Shown: positions 7,944-18,734 of the stretch, piece by piece
How the letters are laid out: each line of letters starts with the position of its first letter
Position numbering within the stretch: position 1 is the first letter of the stretch
NCBI GenBank assembly: GCA_963678705.1
Contig: OY783209.1
Span: forward strand, 17,298,001-17,362,000
Length of the DNA stretch: 64,000 nucleotides
Direction: 5' to 3'
DNA from: Panorpa germanica
Lineage: Eukaryota > Arthropoda > Insecta > Mecoptera > Panorpidae
Notes under the pieces: model-generated
Seen by the model: only the letters and a program-made list of their open reading frames with translations
Database searches by the model: none
What the model was told of the DNA's origin: nothing
Made by a program: the position numbers and the translations under genes

Positions 7944-10388
7944 CTAAATTTTATAATGTTCATGTGCTAAAGTACTTATACCATCAGTTAATACATATCT
8001 TTTATTATCATTTTCACTAAGACCTACTTTACTTATCATTTGAGTATAAATTGTATGCTTAATCGATTTAAAGGTATTCATTGTGATCAATAATATGTTA
8101 TCCTGAGATAACCAATTAACATAATCTTTAATATTGAATTTGTTTACAATATTTTTCTTAATTCCTTTTGCTTTAGCTATGCATGAACCCTCAATATCAA
8201 TTGCATACATTTTTGACCTTAACCCAACAAACTCCCAAATTATACTACCCGCGCATTCATCTTTCATTAAGCCTAATTTAGCTTTGTTCATTAAAGGTAA
8301 TGAAAATTCATTATTAAATGTATAATTAGGTGTATCAAATTTATCTAGATTACACTTAATATCGTCATATATATCATCTGTTTTAATTTGATATATTAAT
8401 GAATCTGTATCTGTATACAACAATTTAGCATTACCTTTATAGACTTTTTTGATGAAATCATAATGAAAATCGTATATTAAAGTTTTTGATATATCAAGTA
8501 CACTTAATCCTAAATACAATGGTTTATTATAAAAAACTTTAAGTTTTTGCATTTGAATAGCAACTAAGTTTTCATGAAATATAGAACAACTATGATAGTT
8601 TGGTTTACTTATAAGTGTATTAGCACCCATTTTATGTCCTATATTATCCCAATGAGTTATTAACTTTACATCGACACGTTTATCTACATTCTCTATTGTT
8701 TTCCCATAAACTAAATTATTCATTAATTTAAAAAAGTTTTTCTCAAATGTATTTGCAGAGTTCTTTCTTTTTAATGTATTTAGATCAATGTAACTTTTTA
8801 ACCAATCAGACTGTTTAAATTCCAAAATTCTATGAATTTTATCTATTTTCAGATTATTTTTAAGACATTGCTTTAACGATGTATAGTGAAGCACATAATT
8901 ATACTTGTTATTTAGATTTGGTATTAATTTAACGTCATTTGTTTTAATGCAAGGTGGTTTAATATTTTCAGCACAGAAAGGTAGATCATTGTGTTCATCG
9001 TGCAAATAATTAGGATATCTTAAATCGACTTCTAATATATAACCAACATCTGAGTTATCTTCAATAGCTTCTACATTAAATGTTTGTAATTTATATGTAT
9101 CTAACCATTTAAATCCCTCATGTGGTAAATATTGACTCATAGCCCAACCATATAAGTTATTTGCATCCTAATACATTAAAGATTGAGAATCTTTATTTGA
9201 GTCATAATTGGACATATATTTATTATTTGCAATTCCATGTCTGTGAGAGCATTGTGATATTCCACCTCTTATACCTTTTTTAATAAAATGTAACATATCA
9301 ATATCTGTTAAAAGTTCTAATTCAATACTTGTATACTTTAACATAGCATCCCAAGAAAGTCCTGGTGCTGTATAATATTGACAGGGATCTAAATTATATG
9401 TTTTATAGCACACATCTCGAAAATTTTCAAAAATATCTGTTAACAACAGAACATCGATCTTTAAATATAAGTCTGAATATTCCCCCAATGTTTTCATTTC
9501 AAATGCATACCAAACCATTTTGGCATGATTGTAATCATCGTCAGATATATTACAGCCATTAAGTGAGCTATAAAAATTATTTTGAGATGGCAAGTCAGAC
9601 TCATTAAGCATATCCCTACTATTTACATATTCATAAGGAAATACACCTTTACGTTTTAATAAATTAAAATGATTTTCATTCGGATAGAATTTTTTTAATT
9701 CGAAAAATTGTTCTGATAATAAATTTTTTGCAAGTGTTTCTAAACTAGAATGCATAAATCGTAAAGAATCAATAAATCTAAGTTTAGTATAGCAGTTATG
9801 AACTTTATCATTTGTATCGACTTTTGATTCCACCAAAATATGTTTCGTAAAAGATATATACTTTTCCTTATTTTCTGAAATAACTTCAATTTTTTCACTA
9901 TCATTACCTAATTCTTTTACAATTATATGGCTATCGTAATTACTTAAGTTATGGAATATGACAGGTATAAACTTTGGAATTGTAAATTTTAAATTGCAAT
10001 AATTATGAGCAGCTCCTCGGTAATTACCAGTTAAGTGACAATGATCTAACACTTTATCACCATTGAGGATACCTTCACAAATATGGTAAATAGAAGCTTC
10101 ATCATATTCCTGTTTTTGCCAATCAGATAATTTATTTAAAGGCTTCACTTTATTTAGGACTTTATAAATTTGTTTAGCGTCTTCAGTTATTGTTTCAATA
10201 AATACTTTAACGCAATTAATACCTCTGTACGTAACAAACTTACTTAAGGAATCATTAAAGGAACATTTAATAATATAAGCAAAAGAATATGGTTCATGAA
10301 TTTGAATATTATTTGAAAATGATGTATTAGTTTCAGGATAACAAGTACTAATGGGTTTTAATAATGTTTCAAAATCTCCATATATCAC
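7944..10388 (-). pseudogene. polB: Protein-primed type B DNA polymerase, right arm (nonsense before motif A)
   Basis: This is the twin of the left-arm polymerase, more than 95% identical by eye and with all the same motifs. The Trp codon directly before motif A (DANNLYGWAMSQ) is TAG here (9168-9170), splitting the frame into N-terminal 406 and C-terminal 398 codons. Motif C keeps the canonical YTDTDS. The two arms are therefore inactivated at different places, meaning their decay was independent after duplication. Other changes are scattered substitutions. As on the left, no ATG precedes the Exo I motif. Confidence 0.88.
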
Positions 10389-10419
10389 AATTATTATTGT
10401 AAAGATTACTTGGTTATAT

Positions 10420-11103
10420 CTAAAAACATATCAAATCCTTTTCTGTATCGCTATTTAAGTCACTATTTTTATCTATTACCATAAAGGAATATTTATTTGA
10501 ATCCCAACATAAATTACAAACTTGTTTAAACTCTAGAAAACTTGGAAAGTCAAAGTTAACATGATCATCATATATATGCTTTAAATTTAAGTCATCTTGC
10601 TTGAATAATATAATAAAATTAGTATTATCCCGTATTAATTGCTTTGGAATTTTGCTGTAAGTCTGACATAAATAGAAAGAGTCTATCAAATTATGACGGC
10701 CCATGCTAAAAAAATTTCGAATATTATTTTGTTTATCGCAACCAACATCATCAAATATGAATATAGAATTTGGGCTAGCATCTTCAGGTCTAATAATCTC
10801 TTCATTGTCAGTGTATGTATAGTATCCCATACCATTAATATTCTTCATAATTTGTTGTAATATTTTATATTTTGGTTGATATAAAGATTTTGAATAAATG
10901 TATATATTTTTAAATCGCAACCCATTTGGATGTTCAATTAGATTAAACATAACATTAGTTTTTCCACAGTTTGAAGGTCCACAAATAATGCATCTAATGT
11001 CATTTGGTAATAGTGATCCATGTTTTAAATTATTAGTGTAATTATTACTTTGATTATCAATATTTTTTACAGAAAGAGTTTCTTTTTGCTTTATAAACTT
11101 CAT
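10420..11103 (-). pseudogene. Packaging ATPase, right arm (C-terminal frameshift)
   Basis: This is identical to the left-arm ATPase through Walker A (GPSNCGKT) and Walker B (FIFDDVGCDK). Near 10450 four bases are missing compared with the left arm (aaatagcgata against aaataacgggcgata), so the last roughly 15 residues are replaced by SDTEKDLICF. The catalytic core is intact and the loss of a short tail may be tolerated. The start codon and upstream leader are the same as on the left for about 65 bp, up to the deletion junction. Confidence 0.8.
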
Positions 11104-11744
11104 TGTTTAACCAGGCATGTGTTATAAAGTAATAAAATACGTTTTAAATATTTAATCTTTATATATGAAGTCAAAATCTCTTTCGAAACACCAATATTTT
11201 TATTTTTTAAATACATTACAATACTATTTAAAAATATATTATATGTATTAAACAAATCAATTTGCATTTCAGAAAAATGTTTACTAATAGCATTAATATA
11301 ATCATTTAAGGATAAGAAATGTATTAAATCAAAAATGTTTAAAAATACTGATATTTGAGTTTTACAATTTGAAATAATTGCAATACTATTTGGATTAAAT
11401 ATATTTATTTTATAGTTTGTTCCTATTAATATATTCGATGGTATTACCAATTGATCATTAAACATATTAATCAATTGCTTAATATGCTCTATAAGCTCAA
11501 AATAATCACATAAATTTAACTTTAGTCCGAAATTATATTTATTATATATGTAAATTTCTGGTTCAAACTGATTAATACAATTTAAACCTATTTTGATTAA
11601 ATACATATTTTTTTTTAATAATATAGGTGCTTCATTAAATAAAAATGGAACTGCAGTCACTTGATATAAAGATTTATCCACTAATTTAGAACACAAATTA
11701 TAATTTTTTAATGTCACTGTTATACAATTAGATATATTAAGCAA
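11100..11744 (-). pseudogene. Unknown Polinton protein, right arm, truncated by the 586-bp deletion
   Basis: This is the counterpart of the frame at 2141-2827. After GVSKEILT the deletion joins it to the former ATPase upstream region, which adds an unrelated tail (SYIKIKYLKRILLLYN) and brings the stop into the ATPase start region. Like the left copy it has no ATG at its beginning. The residue changes relative to the left arm are scattered. Confidence 0.6.
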
Positions 11745-11973
11745 GTTCTAACAATGTTTGAAAATATTTTAAGACACTTATATTGCTTTCAATGCTTCGC
11801 TTATATCCAATTGAATAGGTATTTTTATTATTTTTTAATAACTTATTTAACAACTTTATATTTATTTTATTATAATCAGACCACTTTTTCTACTGAATAA
11901 TTAAATAATTTGAACTATTTAAATGTTCAATAATTGTTCTCATATCCTTAATAATCTTACAACCGTTATCCAT
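11738..11973 (-). pseudogene. Unknown Polinton ORF, N-terminal frame, right arm (internal stop)
   Basis: The ATG at 11973 reads through codon 5 (TGT, where the left arm has TGA) but meets TAG at the codon that is Trp in the left arm (SIQWKKW). The overlap with the downstream +1 frame is the same as in the left arm. Confidence 0.45.
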
Positions 11974-12081
11974 TGTAACTTATATATTTCAGTTTCAAAA
12001 TCAAAATATAAATCACAATTGTTTTTAAAAGTTCATTTATTTATATAATTTTACATAAAAAAATATGCATTAACCACTATG

Positions 12082-12396
12082 TTATACTTTTACAATTTCA
12101 TCATCAGAGTCTAACACTTCTACAATTTCATCGTCAGAGTCTAATATTTCAATAACTTCATTATTATCGTCTAATAATTCTATGATTTCCACATCAGAAT
12201 CTTCTTCCTGTATTTCAATTTCTTCGTGACCTATTATTATTTCTTCATCCGTCATATCCTCTGAATCACAGTCATCTATATCAAAATCGTCAGTTATATC
12301 CTGCACATAATATCTATCTTCACTGTCAATGCCGACGCGTATATCCCCCGAATCCAATAACCATGTTACGCCTGGAATATTCTTAAATCCGTTCAT
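12082..12396 (-). CDS. Small acidic protein with tandem SUMO-interaction-like motifs, right arm
   Basis: This is a full-length, 104-residue copy of the left-arm protein, ATG to stop. Differences include GVTWLLD for CVTWLLD, DCDSEDM for DCDLEDM, IQEEDSD for IQEKDSD and LDDNNE for LDDDNE. All three aliphatic-acidic units and the terminal IVKV are retained. It is the only gene besides the small hydrophobic ORF that is uninterrupted in both arms. Confidence 0.7.
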   Translation of the reverse strand: MNGFKNIPGVTWLLDSGDIRVGIDSEDRYYVQDITDDFDIDDCDSEDMTDEEIIIGHEEIEIQEEDSDVEIIELLDDNNEVIEILDSDDEIVEVLDSDDEIVKV

Positions 12397-12439
12397 ACTA
12401 TTAAACTTTAGCTTGAACTAAGAAAACATTACTCTGTAA

Positions 12440-12622
12440 TTACAGTTCAACATCATCTCTATTTAAATGACATTTATGCATTAATTTACCATCTCTACCA
12501 CTCCATATTAGATACCACCTCCAACAACAGAATCTCCTTACATATGCATACATACAGAAAAATGCATAAGTGGGAATATATATTAACGTCATCATCCACA
12601 GGCACATCGAGGATACGAACAT
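12440..12622 (-). CDS. Small hydrophobic ORF (unknown), right arm
   Basis: This is the counterpart of 1263-1445, differing at one residue in the hydrophobic stretch (AFFCMYAY against AFLCMYAY). The same caveats apply: short, unrecognised, and possibly chance coding. Confidence 0.3.
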   Translation of the reverse strand: MFVSSMCLWMMTLIYIPTYAFFCMYAYVRRFCCWRWYLIWSGRDGKLMHKCHLNRDDVEL

Positions 12623-13062
12623 AAACGATTTTTGCACCTACAACGTCATAATCTTATAACCAATAACAAATCAAACATAAGAATTAATATCGGTATCTCA
12701 CTCTTTACCACTATTGCTTTCTCACTCATAACCTTGGGTATTGTAGAGAATGTACCAACAGATAAAAGCTGTAATGACGTCATCATCTTCTAAACCATAT
12801 GAGTATATAGTACAGATACATCTAGGACACGAACATAAACGATTGGTTTCCGGAAATTGACGAAGAATGCAATAATTACGCCTATACTAACACACACGTA
12901 ATACTTATTATCGCTATCTCACTCTTTCATATTACCCCACTATTACCCCCAACATTGTCTAGCCACGCCCTCTTCTTCATACCGTGACCTATATGCATCC
13001 CCACCACAATACTTTACATCTCAATTTCTAAACTGTCCTAGAACCCGCTTTCTTCATCTACT

Positions 13063-13068
13063 ATCCTG
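13063..13068. repeat. Right 6-bp target site duplication (ATCCTG)
   Basis: This immediately follows the last base of the right arm and matches the left copy exactly. Confidence 0.93.
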
Positions 13069-13424
13069 GTTTCGAAATTAACAAATTGTTTTGCTGTATC
13101 AGTCAACAATCTCCTGGCATACAAATATCTGTATTTTGTATCTATTTCTGCCTGGTTACAGAAATCATCAAATTGTTTAATCCATAATCTAACATTTTTA
13201 AGCCCATCATATTTAGGTAAAGCCAATTCTAAATCTAAAAATGTATAATTAGTTTTATTGACTGTTTCATTGTTTACAGACCTATTATTCTGTTTACCGA
13301 CTCGGCTATTAAACGAGTTCATTCTTGACAATAATTCAGCACGATTCCCACGCTGACTAAGTCTAACAAAATTAAGTTCCTGTCGTTACTCTGCCACTGA
13401 CAAATTGTCTAATTCTTGTGTCAT
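13063..13424 (-). pseudogene. Ty3-type gag, 5' portion of copy A
   Basis: The minus-strand ATG at 13424 begins MTQELDNLSVAE and then meets TAA at codon 13, where copy B reads CTA (Leu). Past the stop the SAP-like N-terminal segment and start of capsid continue to FVNFETRI, where the Polinton insertion interrupts. Copy A lacks the short IDAKI duplication present in copy B (AEIDTKYRY against AEIIDAKIDAKYRY). It was already damaged or has decayed in parallel with the 3' half. Confidence 0.85.
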
Positions 13425-13603
13425 TGTTATAATTTTCACTACTGTACAATTACTTTAATGAGCAAACTGTACACTAAGTTTTCCTCTTGATTCCGCTGGA
13501 GAACAGTTTCCGCAGAACAGTTGACCGTTCTGGTTCTAAGGTTAAGTATATTTTTGACTAAATATACTTGGTTTTACCTTAATCCCGGTTCGAGCCCCCA
13601 ATT
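13425..13603 (-). promoter_or_regulatory. Copy A leader and primer-binding site
   Basis: On the minus strand the PBS-like sequence tgggggctcgaaccgggat (13600 down to 13582) starts three bases inside the 5' LTR. Its TGGGGGCTC...CCGGGAT form resembles proline-tRNA primer sites of retroviruses. The leader then runs to the gag ATG. Confidence 0.7.
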
Positions 13604-14617
13604 TGTAGACTTTTTTCTTCTACATTAGTAGTTTTTGAATCTAATACCATCCCGGTTCAGACTCCGCTTTGCAGGTTAGAATATACAACCACCTGTTGTG
13701 ATTCTACTTTGCAGCCTAGAACTATTCAATCCCATACAAGCCTCAATTTGTAGAGTATACCCTCTAACCATCCAAATATATCCCGGTTGATCAATAAGTC
13801 TCGTTCTAAGGTTAAAAATAATCTTAACTGAATATTTTTGATTTCGCCCTTATCCCGTTTGAGAGCCCTCAATTTGTAGGTAATTTCTACAACTATCCGT
13901 TGAGACGATCAATTTGCAGTATAACATAACAACATAGTTTCTTTTATACGAGCAAACACATGATTTGATATTAATAGTTCATTTAATATTTACACAAAAT
14001 TATACAATTACATCTGAATAAAGCGAATTAATCGTAATTAAATTCACAACGAAAATAACATCACTTGATTAAAATACAATACAGTTCTTTCAATGTTTTT
14101 GCGTGTTACCCCGTAATACGCAGTTTTTCGATTGTTCATAGATTACCAACACAATGTTCTTAATGATAATACAACCTAGTATTTAACATTACATTTGCTG
14201 CATAATTCTTACACCTGTCATAACTAATAACATTGTTCACAATTATTAAATTATATTAACACCCGTTCATAATATTTTAATTCACAAAAGCATGGACACT
14301 GATACAACCTATGTATTCGACTGGTCGCCATTTTACTTCTGACTACAACTGTTGTTTGTTCCATGAGAGCCAACGCCCTGATGTGTCATCATCTTTTACA
14401 GCTAGCTAGCGAACGGCGTTCTGCTGTTCGCTGTAAGCGAACTGCTTAGCATGTCTCAGTGAACGGCTATAGGGTCTGCCACCGGTTTATTTAAAACATT
14501 TAAATATACCCCGTTCTTAGCAAAGATTTTTACCTAATCTACAGTGTTCTTTATATTTCTATTTCTTAAAACTAATTATATTTACACTTAAAACTATTCT
14601 TAAAAAATAATCCCACA
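13604..14617 (-). repeat. 5' LTR of Ty3-type copy A
   Basis: On the minus strand this begins TGTGGGATTATTTTTTAAG and ends GTCTACA, matching the copy B LTR in both ends and much of its text (taagaacggggtatattta, gttcgct modules). The inner end holds several degenerate copies of the ctacaaattgggg / gagtctgaaccggga module. The partner LTR lies beyond the left window edge. Confidence 0.8.
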
Positions 14618-15620
14618 TTTATTTTGTCCTCTCGTTTTAATTTAATTTTGTTGTTGTATGTATTTAGGGGCCGGACATTCTGTAACAAACTTTTCGTACA
14701 AATTTTAACATCCGACAAGTGGCGGTCTCATAACGGAAAACCAGAGTTAACAGTTTTTTTAAACGCGGGTACCACATATCGCATGGGTAACACTGAATAA
14801 TAAAATTATCGACAATTATCGTCAACAATCGTGAACAACCGTCAAAATTCAAATATGCACATGGATGCTTATGTCAAATGATGTCAAAATTCAGCAAGTG
14901 CGAAACTTGTGTATAAATATTTTAAAATAAGAAGGACTAGACTTCTGAATAATGTGGTTAATCTACTAGTGTTGTGTGAGGACCCAAGCACAAGAAATAA
15001 TTGTAAGTACAAAAATTCCATATTAAATTTTTCTATAATTAAATCACAAAAATAGAATCTCCCTTGTTTGATCAATGACAATTAATTTGGATCATGATCA
15101 TAATTATCTTGAATAAATAATGTATAACACTCGTTATTTTCAAAGGACTTATTTTTCTTGCAACAGTTCAATTCCACGTCAACACAATTAAACCAATTCA
15201 AAGTCAACATCAAAACCAAGGAGGATTTAATGGAAGCAAGAGCTCGAAACCATTCAAATATTTGAGGTAATCATTTTTGCACTTAGTGTTTAAAGTAATA
15301 CATTAAAAACAAAATATAAGACTTTAGTATTAACATCTTTTATCAGGTGCAGTACTCAGCGATAACAGTGGTTTAATCCTCTGTATGAAGTTTCTCAAAT
15401 TATGAAGTACATCAGAAATGACATTTTTGGATGGCAGTTACACTTATGTTTTAAAACATGTAAACCTAATTGTGCAGCATATAGAAGAGTCATAAGGGAG
15501 GTTCATACCCGAAGAACATTCCTGGGACACATAACTTAGTGACACGTCAAAAAGAACATAATTCAAAAATTGAAAACATGTAGTAGACATGCTGTACAAA
15601 TATTACGTCAATGAGTAGGA
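14618..15620. other. Unassigned AT-rich DNA
   Basis: No transposon protein was recognised. Two short stretches have exon-like character: about 15169-15268, after a pyrimidine-rich tract and AG and before GAG/GTAATC; and about 15382-15540, a frame containing YEVSQIMKYIRNDIFGWQLH. No coherent gene model could be built. Confidence 0.4.
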
Positions 15621-15944
15621 ATGCATTTACTTCAAACGTCTTCTAGTTCATTTATTTATATTACAAACAAATCTATTTTCTTCAACATTATTGTTGACTC
15701 TTTTATTTTTCAATTTAGGTCAAGACAACTCTTAGAAAAATATACTAACTATACTGGAGAATTGCTTCTCCTTTGCGATCATCTGTTAGATAGTTTAAAT
15801 GGTTTTAATCATAATCAGGAGGATACAGTGAGAAAACCATCCAAAAGCCCACTAGAAGAAAATTCACCACACAAAGCGTTTTGGAATAAACATCTACGAA
15901 CTATTAGAAATGAAAGCAAAACTTTTAAAGACTGGCCAAGTTAA
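15621..15944 (+). CDS. Unrecognised ORF, possibly an exon
   Basis: An open frame of 107 codons. Its polar second half (RQLLEKYTNYTGELLLLCDH to SKTFKDWPS) is preceded by a textbook splice acceptor (ttttatttttcaatttag, AG at 15717-15718). This suggests a true exon from about 15719, with the hydrophobic first 30 codons being intron. Base composition is less AT-biased than the flanks. No domain was recognised. It may belong to a host gene or to an unidentified transposon; the frame downstream is broken. Confidence 0.3.
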   Translation: MHLLQTSSSSFIYITNKSIFFNIIVDSFIFQFRSRQLLEKYTNYTGELLLLCDHLLDSLNGFNHNQEDTVRKPSKSPLEENSPHKAFWNKHLRTIRNESKTFKDWPS

Positions 15945-17090
15945 ACTAAAATTACGTGTCTCAAGAATTTGGCATCGATATTTTGCAATAGACTACAAAG
16001 AACTTTTCGTTTCTATAAACTTGTATTGAAACATGTAAACCAAGACGCGTACTTGAACATTTCTTTGGACAGATAAGGTCCTTTAATGGTAGGAATGTTA
16101 ATGCCGAGTACTTATCAGTTTTGCTTGTTCTATATTTATTTTTAATAACATATTAAAGTTTACCTTAGGTATTTGGTACAAATTGTGAATATGATTATGG
16201 CAATTGTCTTGATTAAGCTGATACTTTCCTAACACAAGCAAATTCATTATGGAACGACACCGGTAACTATATTGCCATCGAAAATTCGAGAGAGCACAGT
16301 ATAATGTGCCCCTCAGGAGCACTCGGTGTACGATGCTCTTACTATGAAAATTATAAAAGAACTGAAACCATCATGTAACAATTGTATTGAAGACCATAAA
16401 TCTGGTAAGCGTTTGATTAATATAATTCAATAAACCTTATCTTTTTTAAAGGTGCTTCATATTATATATTGATTTTAGACGAATATTTAAGGATAGCTCT
16501 ATAAAATAATATTAGTACAAATGTTGACGCTGCCAGAAACCATACAAGGAACTTGATTCCGAATGTTTGCTACAACAAGTGATCCAGTCTAACGATGCTG
16601 CTCTATTTGCAGAACAAAGCAGAATACTAAACTATGCTGGAGAAAAATAATATTATGCAGCTATTAGAACTCTATCAAATAAATCATGTGGCAGTATGAA
16701 TACCTTGCTGAAAGGAAATGATCTACTCTTTGATTTAGATTAAATGCAAATGAAGAGCTACAGATTTTTATAAAGCTAGAATTAAAGGTATACTTGCATA
16801 ACTTAGTACATTAACGTTTACATTATTATTTTCTGTTTAGTAATTCTTTTTCTATTGCTTTATACTTAATTTCTTTTGTACACAGTTTCCTTTAAACTCA
16901 AAATGTTAACTGATTTATTAATGAGTTATCGTTTTATTATTTACCGAAATTTAACATAATTCTGCTACATTATCATTAAATAAATGCAGAAGACTTTAAT
17001 AAAATATCTTTTGCTGCTATCGTAATTTGATGTGTAACATTATATAATCATTAAAAGGTTTATTAACGTCTGAAAACTTAAATTATTGTT
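15945..17090. other. Unassigned AT-rich DNA
   Basis: I see no recognisable gene. Short open pieces occur on both strands without start codons or motifs. Confidence 0.4.
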
Positions 17091-17099
17091 TATGTACAG

Positions 17100-17710
17100 A
17101 AATTTATGTTATATAAAACATATACCTTTAATTCTTCGTCGGCGTTTTAAGTATTTACATATTTTTGGGATTGTAATACAACTTTTTAAATGAATTTGTA
17201 TTCTTAACCGAATAATAGTTATTGTGTATGAATAATAAAGAATATGGTTAGAGAGTGATCGGCCCCTGGTATTTATTTGTATTGCTGTAATATACTTATT
17301 TTGTTTTACACATGGCACATGTGTTCATGTACATTTTTAATAAGTTCTTTACTGAAATCTTCTGATAAAATAATTTTCATGTTTTTTAACGTTTTTATAA
17401 TAAACAGTGTGTCTTGATATTAACGTTGATTTATTATTTTGTATATTTTCATTGTTTTCCTAATCTGTAACAATATTAAAGAATTTTATCATATTTTTAA
17501 TTTTTCATTATTCATCTTTATCCTCCTTTGCATTTAATACTGGGTTTCTACTTAAGCAATCTGATTCTACATTTTCTTTTCACCGAGCGTATTTAATGTT
17601 AAAATCATATTGTGATAAAAAATAAATAAATCTAGACTTAATTTTTAAATTTTCCAATGGTTAAAGGTCAAAATATACTGTAAATATATCTTATTGCTAA
17701 AAACTCTAAG
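17100..17710 (-). pseudogene. Ty3-type RNase H/integrase remnant, left of the BEL insertion
   Basis: On the minus strand, starting at the insertion point, the frame-shifted translation reads like the end of Ty3 RNase H (SRFIYFLSQYDFNIKYA, then ESDCLSRNPV). This is followed by an integrase zinc-finger-like stretch (ELIKNVHEHMCHV near 17300). Many stops and indels interrupt it. It is continuous with the fragment at 24387-24900 once the BEL element and one TSD are removed. Confidence 0.6.
17706..17710. repeat. Left TSD (CTAAG) of the BEL/Pao element
   Basis: CTAAG directly precedes TGTTTGCG at 17711, and CTAAG directly follows GCCAACA at 24386. Five-base duplications are usual for this superfamily. 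Confidence 0.92.
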
Positions 17711-18236
17711 TGTTTGCGAATATCTTTAATTTTAAGGTTTAAATATTAAATAATAACAAACCGCCACCTAGTTGTCTAACTTAAACAACTCAGTTGGTAG
17801 TTATAGACTTAACCAAGGCAAACATAATACATTGCGTAATATACTGAAGGTAGACAACGGAATTTTTTGTCTACTGACACGTAAGGGATGGCTTGCATCA
17901 TGGTGGCCATTACATCAATCCTTACTTTTTCGACCGTCGAAGCAACAGGTTGCTCTCTTAATTTTAAGAGTCTAAATTAGCAACATATATATACATTGTT
18001 ATTTTGTACACGTGCTTTTTCTGCTTATTTCAAATAAATTCATTTAATTATTAAATAGTGTGTTTCTCTGTGTGAAATCTTAATAAAAATACAGTCCACT
18101 ACTAAATGTAAATTATCAACATCAGATTTACATAAACACTTGGTTTTTTCGTGTTTTAATCGACAAGTAACAATCAAGACAACGCTTAATATTGTGATTT
18201 GAGTTACATCGAGAATCGCGACATTTTGCGCCAACA
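17711..18236 (+). repeat. BEL/Pao 5' LTR
   Basis: It runs TGTTTGCG...GCCAACA, 526 bp. It is followed within a few bases by tggtccaatcgaccc, a plausible primer-binding site at 18240. AATAAA-type signals lie near its middle (around 18030). Confidence 0.9.
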
Positions 18237-18734
18237 TTTTGGTCCAATCGACCCAGATATTTCAACACGGAGTGCTGAAACCACGAGGGAAAGATTTTAC
18301 ATACGAGGCCAAACACACAGAAGCAAGCGGCGTCCACTACCAGAGGAGGTCGCTATTTTGAGATAAGTCCACATTCTTTTAATTATTCCATATCATTTAA
18401 ATATCCTATGTTTTAATTGATTCTGTTTGATATTCGTAATATATACAGTAAATAGATTAATAGAATAAAGTAATTTATGTTCCAAGCACCGTTCAGAAAA
18501 TTTACATGTGCAAAACACGTTTCGATACACGTGTTCAACAATTATAACGGCAAAGTATAATATACGGCATACGTATAATTATACGGCATCACTACATCTT
18601 GTTATAAAATATTTTAAGTAAACGGATCTTACGAAGCTACATAGAGCCCTAGATTGTTTATTGTTATGGTATTTTATAGCATTTCAGAAAATCAAGTTTA
18701 GTTCAGTTACTTTCATTAAGCTAAATAAATTAGA
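18237..18734 (+). promoter_or_regulatory. BEL/Pao leader (PBS and 5' untranslated region)
   Basis: About 500 bp of non-coding sequence between the LTR and the gag ATG, beginning with ttttggtccaatcgaccc. No gene is seen. Confidence 0.65.

Larger units (their letters stand above)
754..13062. mobile_element. Palindromic, non-autonomous Polinton/Maverick-like element
   Basis: A 12,309-bp insertion bounded by perfect 6-bp target duplications and beginning 5'-AG, as Polintons do. It consists of two inverted arms, 754-6795 and 7680-13062, around a spacer of 884 bp. Each arm codes for protein-primed type B DNA polymerase and an FtsK/HerA-type packaging ATPase, which are core Polinton genes. No retroviral-type integrase, capsid or adenain-like protease was found, although autonomous Polintons (typically 15-20 kb with much shorter terminal repeats) carry them. 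I infer a half genome duplicated head to head and mobilised by integrase supplied in trans. The arms are nearly identical apart from a 586-bp deletion (right arm), a 69-bp tandem duplication (left arm) and scattered substitutions, so the palindrome is young. Confidence 0.9.
7680..13062. repeat. Right arm of the giant inverted repeat
   Basis: This arm is the reverse complement of the left arm. It lacks the counterpart of 2717-3302; the deletion junction is at 11168/11169, where atatatga meets agtcaaaatc. Genes run outward to inward on the minus strand. It ends CTTCATCTACT immediately before the second ATCCTG. Confidence 0.92.

Noticed and set aside
8134-9562. Plus-strand open frames over the right-arm polymerase, and their mirror images on the left
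   Set aside because: These are antisense shadows repeated only because the arms are inverted copies.
754-13062. Interpretation as an integrated free virus or linear plasmid with no transposon character
   Set aside because: The exact 6-bp duplication and 5'-AG terminus point to Polinton-type integration, although a defective virus-like genome remains compatible with it.
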